This document shows, piece by piece, positions 48,582-56,471 of a stretch of DNA of 64,000 nt. Within the stretch, counting starts at the first letter, position 1. Each line of letters starts with the position of its first letter. The translations under genes and the position numbers were made by a program. The DNA comes from Streptomyces atratus (GTDB taxonomy: Bacteria > Actinomycetota > Actinomycetes > Streptomycetales > Streptomycetaceae). Under the pieces are notes generated by a model. It saw nothing but the letters and a program-made list of their open reading frames with translations. It made no database searches and was not told where the DNA came from. Location of the stretch: assembly GCF_900119365.1 (NCBI RefSeq), contig NZ_FPJO01000001.1:124001-188000 (forward strand). Direction: 5' to 3'.

Positions 48582-48689
48582 GGACCCGTGTCAGGTTTAT
48601 GTCGCCGCGTCCTGCCTTTAGACGACCGCAGATCGAAGCTCTGCGAGCCGGAGTCGAACCGGCATCTCGACGCCCATGGGCACGGGCCC
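48582..48689 (-). ncRNA. Permuted tRNA-like gene 2
   Basis: Read on the minus strand, the 3' half comes first: CGUCG (48672-48668), variable AGAU, T arm GCCGG-UUCGACU-CCGGC (48663-48647), acceptor 3' strand UCGCAGA (48646-48640) and G73. Six bases (cttcga) later the 5' half follows: acceptor UCUGCGG (48632-48626), D arm GUCU-AAAGGCA-GGAC, and anticodon 5' stem CGGCG (48607-48603). UCUGCGG pairs with UCGCAGA and CGGCG with CGUCG (each one G-U). The flanks CACGGGUCC (48590-48582) and GGGCCCGUG (48689-48681) pair over 9 bp. The anticodon cannot be read; no simple 7-base loop supplies U33. Confidence 0.65.
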
Positions 48690-48724
48690 GTCTGATTCGG
48701 CGATGGGTGGCGAATGCTGAGTCT

Positions 48725-48880
48725 GGAGCAAGAGTCTGAGATTGATCGCGGTCTGCCTCTGCCATTTGGGCCACCCCGGCCCGTTCATGTGCGGGAGGCA
48801 CTGAATGCCGGGGGGAGGACTCGAACCTCCACTGGAACCGCGTCGTCACGACAAGCTTCAGTTTCAGCTTGCGCTCCTCG
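48725..48880 (-). ncRNA. Permuted tRNA-like gene 1
   Basis: Minus strand, 3' half first: CGGUU (48840-48836), variable CCAGU, T arm GGAGG-UUCGAGU-CCUCC (48830-48814), acceptor CCCCGGC (48813-48807), A73. A 25-base spacer follows, then the 5' half: GCCGGGG (48780-48774), UG, D arm GCC-CAAAUGGCAGA-GGC, A26 and GACCG (48753-48749). The acceptor pairs 7/7 and GACCG/CGGUU pairs 5/5 with one G-U. Upstream GGA[GC]GCAAGCUGA (48877-48864) pairs with downstream UCAG[ACU]CUUGCUCC (48739-48725), joining the two flanks. The D arm is of the type common in actinophage tRNAs (recalled). Confidence 0.65.
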
Positions 48881-48884
48881 CGCA

Positions 48885-48910
48885 CCCCGGCCGAAATGAG
48901 TCGGCCGGGG
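48885..48910 (-). terminator. Perfect 10-bp hairpin before the tRNA-like genes
   Basis: Arms ccccggccga / tcggccgggg around a 6-base loop, 14 bases past the stop of the upstream minus-strand gene. Its 3' arm could be mistaken for the acceptor strand of a normal tRNA. Confidence 0.75.
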
Positions 48911-48923
48911 AATCAATGGTCGG

Positions 48924-49655
48924 TCACCCGAAGAGGTAACCGAATACCGCATCACCCACCCGCTGGTCGGTGACGTCCGCGCCGTTGGCTTCCTCGCGGG
49001 CGTACTTCACGGCCTGCTGGAGCTTCTCCACCCGGTCCAGCAGTTCGTTGACGCGCCGCGCGGGAAGGGCGCCGGAGAACTTCACCGTCGTCCAGTACCC
49101 GATCGGGACGTCCTCGTAGTACACCTCGACCTGCGCCGGGTGCTTGTCGGTGGCCTCCGCCTTCACGTGGTTGCGGGGCACCTTCTTCGTACGGAGGGTC
49201 CGCACCGGCTCGGTCTTCCAGGAGTCCGTCGACGGGTCCTGGGTCCAGGCCTCCGCGGCGTCGAGCACCGGCAGCTTGCGGACAAAGGTGTTGAGGTCCG
49301 TCAGCTGCTTCTCCAGGAAGAGCAGATACGAGACCGGAACGTCGCTCACGAGCACCCGCCCGTCGACCTTCACGTCCGCGCGGGCCGTGCAGTTGGCCCA
49401 GTCCTTCGTGGCGGTCACATCGAAGAGCCGGGTCAGGGTCGCCGCGGTCTCCCGCAGCACGTCCTCGGCCTTGATCTGCACCAGCGTCGACTCGGGCGGC
49501 AGCTGCTCGCCCTCCTCGTCCTTCGGCTGGTACGTCCGGGAGATGCCGGCCAGCAGACCGGTCTTCTGGAGACCGTGATGAGCCGCCGTCAGGTCCTGGT
49601 GGGCCTTGGACTTGACGCCCTTCTCCACTGCGATGATCTGATTGAGTTTCGCCAC
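48924..49655 (-). CDS. Conserved protein of unknown function upstream of the permuted tRNA-like genes
   Basis: A 243-residue soluble protein beginning AKLNQIIAVEKGVKSKAHQD, with a helical first half (LQKTGLLAGISRTYQPKDEE) and a mixed second half (VPRNHVKAEATDKHPAQVEV, VYYEDVPIGYWTTVKFSG) ending GDAVFGYLFG. Charge-rich, no signal peptide or membrane segment. I believe it is widespread in Streptomyces under a DUF label (possibly DUF7873, unverified), without known function. GTG at 49655 gives the family start; ATG at 49703 has a better ribosome-binding site (AGAGG). The two permuted tRNA-like genes follow on the same strand after one hairpin, so the protein may act on those RNAs. Confidence 0.75.
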   Translation of the reverse strand: MAKLNQIIAVEKGVKSKAHQDLTAAHHGLQKTGLLAGISRTYQPKDEEGEQLPPESTLVQIKAEDVLRETAATLTRLFDVTATKDWANCTARADVKVDGRVLVSDVPVSYLLFLEKQLTDLNTFVRKLPVLDAAEAWTQDPSTDSWKTEPVRTLRTKKVPRNHVKAEATDKHPAQVEVYYEDVPIGYWTTVKFSGALPARRVNELLDRVEKLQQAVKYAREEANGADVTDQRVGDAVFGYLFG

Positions 49656-49923
49656 AACGAGGAAACTAGCAACGCCGAACCGGCCGGGACAAACACTTTT
49701 CATATGGTCCGCCTCTTCTCGTACGGGTGGATTCCGCCGGACGCACCTGTCCTTGCCGTCGCCGGACGGGGACCGCTTGCAACAGTGAGGCCCACGCATT
49801 CGCGCCACCGGCCCGCAGGCTCCCCGCTCGCGCACGGGCTCCGCCCTCGCGGCCTTCTCCCCCGCCCGCGGCCGGACACCATCCGTCACCGCCGCTCCCA
49901 GGCGCCGAACGAAGGTCCCCGCC

Positions 49924-50442
49924 TTGCCTCGTCTCCCCCGCTTCACCGCCCCGAAGGGCCTCACCGGCCCGAAGAAGAAGCGCACCGCGCTCACCACGAC
50001 GGCCGTCGCCCTGGCCGTACTGACCGTGTCAACGCCCGTCGCGTACGCCACACTCGGCGACGAGGCGCCCGCGGCCTCGCGGTCCACGGCGCAGGTCGTC
50101 GCCTCGCGCGGGAAGGCCTACATCGAGACCCGGCTCTTCCTCGGAACCGAACGCCCGGACGGCGGACCCGCTGTGACCGATCGTCAATTCCTGTCGTTCA
50201 TCGACGAGGAGGTCACGCCGCGCTTCCCGAACGGGCTGACCATCCAGGACGGCCGGGGGCAGTGGCGCGACTCCAACGGGGTCATCGAACGGGAGCGCAG
50301 CTATGAACTGACCCTGCTCTACCCCGCGTCCGAGGCCCTCGTGCGCGACGCCCGGATCGAGCGGATCCGCGATGCCTACGAGAAGGCCTACGCCCAGGAC
50401 TCGGTGGCCCGGATCGAAGAGCGCACGACCGCCGACTTCTGA
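49924..50442 (+). CDS. DUF3574-type exported protein
   Basis: A 172-residue protein with a basic N-terminus, a hydrophobic segment (ALTTTAVALAVLTVSTPVAYA, residues 22-42) that looks like a signal peptide, and a compact domain: AYIETRLFLGTERPDGGPAV, FLSFIDEEVTPRFPNGLTIQ, VIERERSYELTLLYPASEAL. This matches small DUF3574 proteins; no enzymatic role is known. TTG start at 49924 preceded by GAAGG. It diverges from the unknown gene with 268 bp between starts. Confidence 0.75.
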   Translation: MPRLPRFTAPKGLTGPKKKRTALTTTAVALAVLTVSTPVAYATLGDEAPAASRSTAQVVASRGKAYIETRLFLGTERPDGGPAVTDRQFLSFIDEEVTPRFPNGLTIQDGRGQWRDSNGVIERERSYELTLLYPASEALVRDARIERIRDAYEKAYAQDSVARIEERTTADF

Positions 50443-50511
50443 CACCCGGCCGCAGACCGTCGGCCGTCGGCTTCCGGCGCACGGCGACCGCACGGCCATT
50501 CCGTCGCCCGG

Positions 50512-51060
50512 TCACACCGCCGCTCGGGCCCTGCGCCCGCGCGGCCGGTTGATCCGGTGCGCCAGCGCGTGAACTCCCGCCACGGTCACCGGAAGAAGCG
50601 CCAGTGCCGCAGCGGTCGCGCCGGCGCCGCCGCTCCTGATACCGGCCGCCTTCAGCCGCCGCACGGCCCAGACCGAGTACGGGATGACGACCGTCGGCGC
50701 CGTGACCACCCCCGGCGTGTAGCCCCGGTACGCCAGCGACTGCGCCAGGTGCGCGACACCGTGCACCCCAAAGCCGACCAGCACGCTCCGGAAGAACGGG
50801 CTGCGGCCTCCGGTGCGCGCCCCGTCCGCCGACGCCGCCGCGATGACCCCGCCCATGAGGCCGATCGCGACATCGACGTCCCGCTGCGAGAGCTCCATCC
50901 GCTTCCAGAACGCCTCGGGCACTCGCGGGAACCGCTCCTGGAGTCCGGGCCGGGCCGCCCGCGCCCAGCCGGCCATGGTGACCAGCTCCTCCAGGTCATT
51001 GGCCACCCAGGCGGCGAACAGCCCCCAGGTCACCGCCTTGGAAACCGTTGCCTCCGCCAT
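50512..51060 (-). CDS. HXXEE-domain membrane protein
   Basis: A 182-residue protein with four to five hydrophobic helices. AVTWGLFAAWVANDLEELVT near the N-terminus fits the HXXEE-type family, although the leading His is Asn here; HGVAHLAQSLAYRGYTPGVV and GVHALAHRINRP carry further conserved His residues. Role unknown. It diverges from a TetR regulator, with a perfect 20-bp palindrome between them, and is the obvious target of that regulator. Confidence 0.75.
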   Translation of the reverse strand: MAEATVSKAVTWGLFAAWVANDLEELVTMAGWARAARPGLQERFPRVPEAFWKRMELSQRDVDVAIGLMGGVIAAASADGARTGGRSPFFRSVLVGFGVHGVAHLAQSLAYRGYTPGVVTAPTVVIPYSVWAVRRLKAAGIRSGGAGATAAALALLPVTVAGVHALAHRINRPRGRRARAAV

Positions 51061-51110
51061 CCCGGGCCCCCTGCGTCGCAGTACGAAGTACGATGACGGC
51101 ACCCTACAGT

Positions 51111-51130
51111 GCAACGCAACGTTGCGTTGC
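51111..51130. promoter_or_regulatory. Perfect 20-bp palindrome, probable TetR operator
   Basis: gcaacgcaac followed directly by its complement gttgcgttgc at 51111-51130. It lies about 50 bp upstream of the HXXEE gene and 18 bp upstream of the TetR start, where it could block both promoters. The regulator link is inferred from position and symmetry. Confidence 0.75.
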
Positions 51131-51147
51131 TTTTCCTTGGAGCGCCC

Positions 51148-51726
51148 ATGCCCGACCCGACCGTGAACCGCCGCCCGGGCCGGGGCCCCCGCGCCGCGGA
51201 GGCGATCTTCGACACCACGCTGCGCCATCTCGCGGAACGCGGCTACGCCCGGCTCACCATCGAGGCCGTCGCGCAGGAATCCGGGGTCAACAAGACGACG
51301 ATCTACCGCTGGTGGCCCTCGAAACCGGCGCTCCTGCGGGCGGCCCTGATCCATGCCCGGGTCCTCGACATCGACATCCCCGACACGGGCAGCCTCCGCG
51401 GTGATCTGATCGCGCTCACCGAACAGATCACCCGCCTGCTCACCGACGGGCGCACCGAACCCGTCGCCCGTGCCATGACCGCGGGCACCGGCCTGCCCGA
51501 CGACGAACTCGCCGCCCTCACCCGCGACTTCTTCGCCGACCGCTTCTCCCGTGAACAGCCGGTCTTCATCCGTGCCGCCGCCCGCGGCGAACTCCCCGCG
51601 GATACCGACCCGATGCTGCTGCTGGACCTGATCGCCGGGGCGGTCTGGATGCGGGTGCTGCTCCGCCGCGAACCGGTGCCGCCGGACTTCGCCCGGGATG
51701 TCGTCGATGCCGTGCTGCCTCGCTGA
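51148..51726 (+). CDS. TetR/AcrR family transcriptional regulator
   Basis: A 192-residue repressor. N-terminal helix-turn-helix: AIFDTTLRHLAERGYARLTI then AVAQESGVNKTTIYRWWPSK, the classic TetR motif; the C-terminal ligand domain is TetR_C-like (LLLDLIAGAVWMRVLLRREP). ATG at 51148 with TTGGAG upstream; an ATG 13 codons earlier lies inside the palindrome and is rejected. Expected to repress itself and the divergent HXXEE gene. Confidence 0.92.
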   Translation: MPDPTVNRRPGRGPRAAEAIFDTTLRHLAERGYARLTIEAVAQESGVNKTTIYRWWPSKPALLRAALIHARVLDIDIPDTGSLRGDLIALTEQITRLLTDGRTEPVARAMTAGTGLPDDELAALTRDFFADRFSREQPVFIRAAARGELPADTDPMLLLDLIAGAVWMRVLLRREPVPPDFARDVVDAVLPR

Positions 51727-51814
51727 CGGCGCCGGGAGCGGGCGCGGCCCGGTCGGGTACTGTGCCGCGGCCGGGTACGGGACCGTACACACACGCGGAA
51801 CGGGAACGATCCAC

Positions 51815-52126
51815 ATGGGCACGCCAGTACGTCACTTCACGGCCACGACACCGGACGGTCAGGTGCTCACGGTCAATATCGAGCGGGACTTCCGGTACGA
51901 CCCGTACCGCGACTTCCTCGTATGCACCCACTGCGACCGGTCGCCGTCACTGCTGACCATGAAGAAGATCGTGGACATGGCCGGGGAGCATCTGGCATCG
52001 GTGCACGGTGCCGACCAGGGCCTGTCCCAGCAGGACAACGAGGGGTACCGCAAAGCACGGCTGATCATGCTGCCGATCACCGCCGTGTTGCTGATCGCTC
52101 TCTTCGTCTATCTGCAGAACTCCTGA
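51815..52126 (+). CDS. Small single-pass membrane protein of unknown function
   Basis: A 103-residue protein beginning GTPVRHFTATTPDGQVLTVN, with a CTHC pair near residue 37 and a C-terminal membrane helix (ARLIMLPITAVLLIALFVYL). The soluble N-terminal part would face the cytoplasm. ATG at 51815 chosen; the upstream frame is rich in Gly/Arg and unlike coding sequence. I do not recognise a family. It ends 30 bp before the convergent SWIM gene. Confidence 0.6.
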   Translation: MGTPVRHFTATTPDGQVLTVNIERDFRYDPYRDFLVCTHCDRSPSLLTMKKIVDMAGEHLASVHGADQGLSQQDNEGYRKARLIMLPITAVLLIALFVYLQNS

Positions 52127-52155
52127 GAGCAGGGTGGTACCGGTGCCGGCCGGAT

Positions 52156-53460
52156 TCAGCCCCCGCTGAGTTCGATGAGCGCGCTCACCGGGTCGGTGTC
52201 CGGAGTGGCGCGGGGCCACCAGTCGTCCTCGCCGGGCTCGGATTCGTAGCCGTACCAACGGCCGTCGTGGCCGAAGCGGAGCTGAAGTGTGCCGCCGGGG
52301 TGGGTGAGGTGGTTGCGCCGGGGCTGGAAGCGCGGGAAGCCGGCTGCCGCGAGCGCGGGGCGGGCCCGGTCGAAGGGGCCGGCCGGGGGGTCCCAGGGGG
52401 TTTCGAGGACGGCCAGCCCGCCGGCGCCGCCCTGCCGCCAGGCCGCGACCGCCCTGGCCAGGTCGGTGGTGGTGCGGCCGGTGGCGTACGCCAGCTCGCG
52501 GTAGAGGGCGCGGGTGGTGGCGGTGAGCCCGGCGGTGGGACGGGACGCGGCCAGACGTACCGCGTCCTGCCAGGGGGTGAGTCCGGCGAGCGGGTCGGCG
52601 CCGGTGGTGAGGAGCGCGTGCGCGCGGGCCGCCGCGTCCGTGGCGAGGTGATCGAGAGCGAGCGGGTCCCGTGCACCGGGCAGGCTCGGGTACGAGGGCG
52701 GCTGTGCGGGGTGCGGCAGCACCGGCAACGGGGCCGGGAGCGGCGGGAGATAGCGCTCGGCCAGGGCTTCGCGCGCCGGTACGGAAGGGGTGGCGGGGGC
52801 CGAGGGACGTTCCCGGGCGGAGTGCGCGGCGTTGCGGCGGCCCAGCTCTTCGAGGAGTTCCCGTTCGCCCCGGCCGCGCAGCAGCAGGAGGACGAACGGG
52901 TCGGCGTCCAGGAGCCGCGCCATCTGGTAGCAGAGCGCGGCCACGTGCTTGCAGGGCCAGCCGTGGTCCGGGCAGGAGCAGCCGGGGTCGAGGTCCCCGG
53001 CGGCGGGCAGCAGCCCGATACCGGCCTCGGCCGCCGTGTCGGCCAGCGAGTGCGGCATCTCCTTGGTGAGCAGCGCGGCGAGATGACCGGGCCGGGCCGC
53101 GACCGCGTCGAGGAAGGTGTCCCAGTCGGGGTCGGCGAGGGTCCGCAGCCGCAGCTCGCAGCGGTAGGGGCGGGGGCGGCTGCCGTGGACGTAGGCGACG
53201 ACCCGGCCGGGGGTGACGGTGATCGCGGCGACCTTGCCGCTGTCGGCGTACGTACGGCCCCGGGAGAGCCGGCCCTCGTCCATCGAGAGGGATTCCAGGG
53301 CGGCCACCCAGGCACGGCCCCACCAGCTGTCCGCGAAGGGTTCTTCGCCGTCGCCGGTGCGGGGCGGCACGGCCTCGAAGGTGCGCCGCAGGTCGTCGGG
53401 GCCGGGGCGCGGGCGCGCGGCGGGGCGTGGGTCGTGGCCGGTGTGCGGGCGGGGGCTCAT
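52156..53460 (-). CDS. SWIM zinc-finger protein
   Basis: A 434-residue protein with the SWIM motif CxCxnCxH: CSCPDHGWPCKHVAALCYQM near residue 160, preceded by the DNA/RNA-binding-like N-terminal part (FADSWWGRAWVAALESLSMD, GRTYADSGKVAAITVTPGRV). The C-terminal half is helical and unassigned. ATG overlaps the SNF2 gene stop (ATGA), so the two are translated together; SWIM proteins typically accompany SNF2 helicases. Function as partner of the helicase is inferred. Confidence 0.88.
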   Translation of the reverse strand: MSPRPHTGHDPRPAARPRPGPDDLRRTFEAVPPRTGDGEEPFADSWWGRAWVAALESLSMDEGRLSRGRTYADSGKVAAITVTPGRVVAYVHGSRPRPYRCELRLRTLADPDWDTFLDAVAARPGHLAALLTKEMPHSLADTAAEAGIGLLPAAGDLDPGCSCPDHGWPCKHVAALCYQMARLLDADPFVLLLLRGRGERELLEELGRRNAAHSARERPSAPATPSVPAREALAERYLPPLPAPLPVLPHPAQPPSYPSLPGARDPLALDHLATDAAARAHALLTTGADPLAGLTPWQDAVRLAASRPTAGLTATTRALYRELAYATGRTTTDLARAVAAWRQGGAGGLAVLETPWDPPAGPFDRARPALAAAGFPRFQPRRNHLTHPGGTLQLRFGHDGRWYGYESEPGEDDWWPRATPDTDPVSALIELSGG

Positions 53461-56381
53461 GCCGGCCTCCGGAGCGAGACGAGATCGGCCAGGTCGCGGT
53501 CGCTGAGCTCGGTCAGCGCGGTCTCGCCGGTGCCGAGGACCGTGTCGGCCAGGGCGCGCTTCGCCTCCAGCAGCTCGCCGATCCGGTCCTCGACGGTGCC
53601 TTCCGCGATCAGCCGGTGGACCTGCACGGGCTGCGTCTGGCCGATGCGGTACGCCCGGTCCGTGGCCTGTTCCTCGACGGCCGGGTTCCACCAGCGGTCG
53701 TAGTGGATGACGTGGGCGGCCCTGGTGAGATTGAGTCCGGTGCCCGCCGCCTTGAGGGAGAGCAGGAAGACCGGGACCTCGCCGGACTGGAAGCGGTCCA
53801 CCATCCGCTCCCGCTCGGCGACCGGTGTGCCGCCGTGCAGGAGCTGGGAGGGGATGGCACGCGAGGCGAGGTGGGCGGAGAGCAGCCTGGCCATGGTCAC
53901 GTACTGGGTGAAGATCAGGACGGAGCCGTCCTCGGCGAGGATCGTGTCGAGGAGTTCGTCGAGCAGGGCGAGCTTTCCGGAACGGCCGACGAGGCGGGTC
54001 GGCTCCTCCTTCAGATACTGCGCGGGGTGGTTGCAGATCTGCTTGAGCGAGGCCAGCAGCTTCATGATCAGGCCGCGCCGGGCGATGCCCTCCGAGGCCT
54101 CGATGAACGCCATCGTCTCGCGGACCGCCGCCTCGTAGAGCGTGACCTGCTCGCGGGTGAGGAAGACGGGGTGGTCGGTCTCCGTCTTGGGCGGCAGTTC
54201 GGGGGCGATGCCCGGGTCGGACTTCTTGCGGCGCAGGAGAAAGGGCCGGATCAGGCGGGCGAGCCGTTCGACCGCTTCGTCGTTGGCGAGCCCGGCGGCC
54301 GTGCCGGTGTTCTCGACGGTGCGGGCGTGCCGGGCCCGGAAGGCCTTGAGGGGGCCGAGCAGTCCGGGAGTGGTCCAGTCGAGCAGGGCCCACAGCTCGG
54401 AGAGGTTGTTCTCCACCGGGGTGCCGGTGAGGGCGACTCTGGCGGGGGCCGGGATGGTGCGCAGCGCCTTCGCCGTGGAGGACTGGGGGTTCTTCACGTG
54501 CTGGGCCTCGTCGGCGACGATCAGCCCCCAGCTGTGGCCCGCCAGTTGCGCGGCGCTGGAACGCATCGTGCCGTACGTGGTGAGGACGAAGCCGCCGTCG
54601 GGCCCGGCGAGTGTGCGGTCGGTGCCGTGGAAGCGGCGCACGGGGACACCGGGCGCGAAGCGGCTGATCTCGCGGTGCCAGTTGCCCAGGAGGGAGGCGG
54701 GGCAGATCACCAGGGTGGGCGCGGGACGGGCGCGGTGCAGATGGAGGGCGATGAGGGTGATCGTCTTGCCCAGGCCCATGTCGTCGGCGAGGCAGCCGCC
54801 GAGGCCGAGCGAGGTCATCCGGTCCAGCCAGGCCAGGCCGCGCAGCTGGTAGTCGCGGAGCGTGGCGTCCAGGCCGGGCGGCGGGGCGATGGTGGTGTGG
54901 TCGGCGGTGATGCGTTCGCGGAGGGCGGCCAGCGCGCCGACGGGCACGGCCTCGACCTGTTCGCCGTCGACCTCGGCGGTGCCGGTCAGGGCGACGGCGA
55001 GGGCGTCTACCGGATCGAGCAGGCCGAGCTCCCGCTTGCGTGCCTTGCGTACGAGCGCGGGGTCGACGACGACCCATTGGTCCCGCAGGCGCACCACGGG
55101 CCGGTGGGCCTCGGCGAGGATGTCCATCTCCGCCTCGGTGAGCTGCTCGTCGCCCAGCGACAGCTGCCAGTCGAAGGCGAAGAGCTGCTCGGCGTCGAAG
55201 AACGAGGTGCCGTCGGTGGCCGAGCCGGGCGCGGGCCGCACGACGGCGGAGGCGGTGAGCGAGCGGACGAGCTCCCTGGGCCAGTGGACGCTCACTCCGG
55301 CCGTGGCCAGCCGGGCTCCGGCGTCGCCGAGCAGCTCGTACAGCTCGTCCTCCGTCAGGGCGAGCACATCGGGCACCGGCTGGTCCAGCAACCGCTCCAG
55401 CGGCGCCCAGAGGCGGGCGGCGCGGCGCAGGGCGAGCACGGCGTCGATCCGGGCCCGCGGGCCGAAGGGCTCGCCCGCCCCGCCGTTCCACAGCGCGGCG
55501 GCGTCGGTGACGTAGGTCGGATCGGCGAGGCTGTGCACCTGAGTGACAGCAGCGGCGGCGTGCCGCGCGGCGGTGGCATCGGCCCCGGCAGAACCGGTGG
55601 CGTCGGCCCCGTCGTCGGCCGTGTCGAAGAGTTCGTACGCCGACAGGTCCAGGCGCAGCGACACCCGTACACCCGCGTCGAGCCCGGCCGCGACCTCGAC
55701 CGCCCAGTCACGCGCTCCCGGCAGGTGCTGGGCCTCGCGGGCCGCGAAGGGCGCCCCCATCGCGTACGCCGCGGCGGGCGTACGGGGCAGGGTGTCGGCG
55801 ACCGCGTCGAGGAACGAGCCGAGCAGCCACTGCGGGTCGGGGACCCGGAGCGGGGTGCGGTCCGGCAGCGGGACCGCGTGGCCCTCGGCGGGCATGGCGG
55901 CGGCTATCGCCCGGAGGTGGGCGATGTCCTCGGCGTCGCGCGGCCCGGCCCGCCAGGCGTCGTGGTCGTCGTCCGTCAGACCGGGGAGCAGTCTGCCGCG
56001 CGCCGCCAGGTTGAGCGCCTGGAGCGCGGCGGCGCCCCAGCATCGCGTGGCGGGGTGGGCGGACTCCTGGTGCCGGGCCCGGGCCAGCAGCGGGAGCGCG
56101 TCGGCGACGGGCAGCAGGACCGCGGGCACCGTGCGCCGACGGACGCCGTCCTCTTGCCCCTGCCGACGGACGACGGTGATCTCCCCCGTACGCGCACCGG
56201 GTGCCGGACTCTCCGGGTCCGCGGGGTGTCCGCAGACCTCGCCCGGCTCCGGGAGGGCACCGCCGTCGGGATCCCAGAAGGCGACGCTCCCGGCCCTCGG
56301 CAGCGGTGCGGGCAGGAAGACGGCGGCACAGCGCAGGAGGCGGGCAGCGGACGTGTCCTGCTGGTGTTGTGCCGTGGTCAT
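53457..56381 (-). CDS. SNF2-family DNA helicase/translocase
   Basis: A 974-residue SNF2 ATPase. Motif I LADDMGLGKTITLIALHLH, DEAQHVKNPQSSTAKAL, LTGTPVENNLSELWALLDW and the C-terminal lobe SLKAAGTGLNLTRAAHVIHY then DRAYRIGQTQPVQVHRLI are present. The first 450 residues hold the SNF2-associated N-terminal domain found in bacterial members. It acts on DNA or DNA-protein complexes. The coupled SWIM gene downstream is its likely partner. Confidence 0.94.
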   Translation of the reverse strand: MTTAQHQQDTSAARLLRCAAVFLPAPLPRAGSVAFWDPDGGALPEPGEVCGHPADPESPAPGARTGEITVVRRQGQEDGVRRRTVPAVLLPVADALPLLARARHQESAHPATRCWGAAALQALNLAARGRLLPGLTDDDHDAWRAGPRDAEDIAHLRAIAAAMPAEGHAVPLPDRTPLRVPDPQWLLGSFLDAVADTLPRTPAAAYAMGAPFAAREAQHLPGARDWAVEVAAGLDAGVRVSLRLDLSAYELFDTADDGADATGSAGADATAARHAAAAVTQVHSLADPTYVTDAAALWNGGAGEPFGPRARIDAVLALRRAARLWAPLERLLDQPVPDVLALTEDELYELLGDAGARLATAGVSVHWPRELVRSLTASAVVRPAPGSATDGTSFFDAEQLFAFDWQLSLGDEQLTEAEMDILAEAHRPVVRLRDQWVVVDPALVRKARKRELGLLDPVDALAVALTGTAEVDGEQVEAVPVGALAALRERITADHTTIAPPPGLDATLRDYQLRGLAWLDRMTSLGLGGCLADDMGLGKTITLIALHLHRARPAPTLVICPASLLGNWHREISRFAPGVPVRRFHGTDRTLAGPDGGFVLTTYGTMRSSAAQLAGHSWGLIVADEAQHVKNPQSSTAKALRTIPAPARVALTGTPVENNLSELWALLDWTTPGLLGPLKAFRARHARTVENTGTAAGLANDEAVERLARLIRPFLLRRKKSDPGIAPELPPKTETDHPVFLTREQVTLYEAAVRETMAFIEASEGIARRGLIMKLLASLKQICNHPAQYLKEEPTRLVGRSGKLALLDELLDTILAEDGSVLIFTQYVTMARLLSAHLASRAIPSQLLHGGTPVAERERMVDRFQSGEVPVFLLSLKAAGTGLNLTRAAHVIHYDRWWNPAVEEQATDRAYRIGQTQPVQVHRLIAEGTVEDRIGELLEAKRALADTVLGTGETALTELSDRDLADLVSLRRPA

Positions 56382-56471
56382 CGGTCCCCCTCCCCTCCCG
56401 CGCCGATCCTCTTGATCGCCTCGATCCTCATGACTCCTGCGAGTCTAGGCGGGGGGTCCGACAACCGGTCT

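Larger units (their letters stand above)
48476..48923. other. Noncoding region containing terminators and two permuted tRNA-like genes
   Basis: About 450 bp without a supported CDS. It contains a hairpin for the C39-like gene (cgggggc 48520-48526 / gcccccg 48534-48540), a second stem gtgcc/ggcac (48550-48567), the two permuted tRNA-like genes described separately (minus strand), and a hairpin at 48885-48910 that ends the upstream minus-strand gene. Short reading frames here do not look like proteins. Confidence 0.8.

Noticed and set aside
48416..48685. N-terminal half of the ORF at 28062-28685 as real recombinase sequence (position shown is in the tRNA region only by analogy)
   Set aside because: The recombinase-like part of that ORF begins at 28415; upstream the frame overlaps the propeller gene and has no recombinase features. 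No coding signal supports it.
48806..48891. A single ordinary 86-base tRNA on the minus strand
   Set aside because: The 5' GCCGGGG at 48891 is the 3' arm of a terminator hairpin, the D region is too short and no anticodon stem forms. The same 3' half pairs far better with the downstream 5' half.
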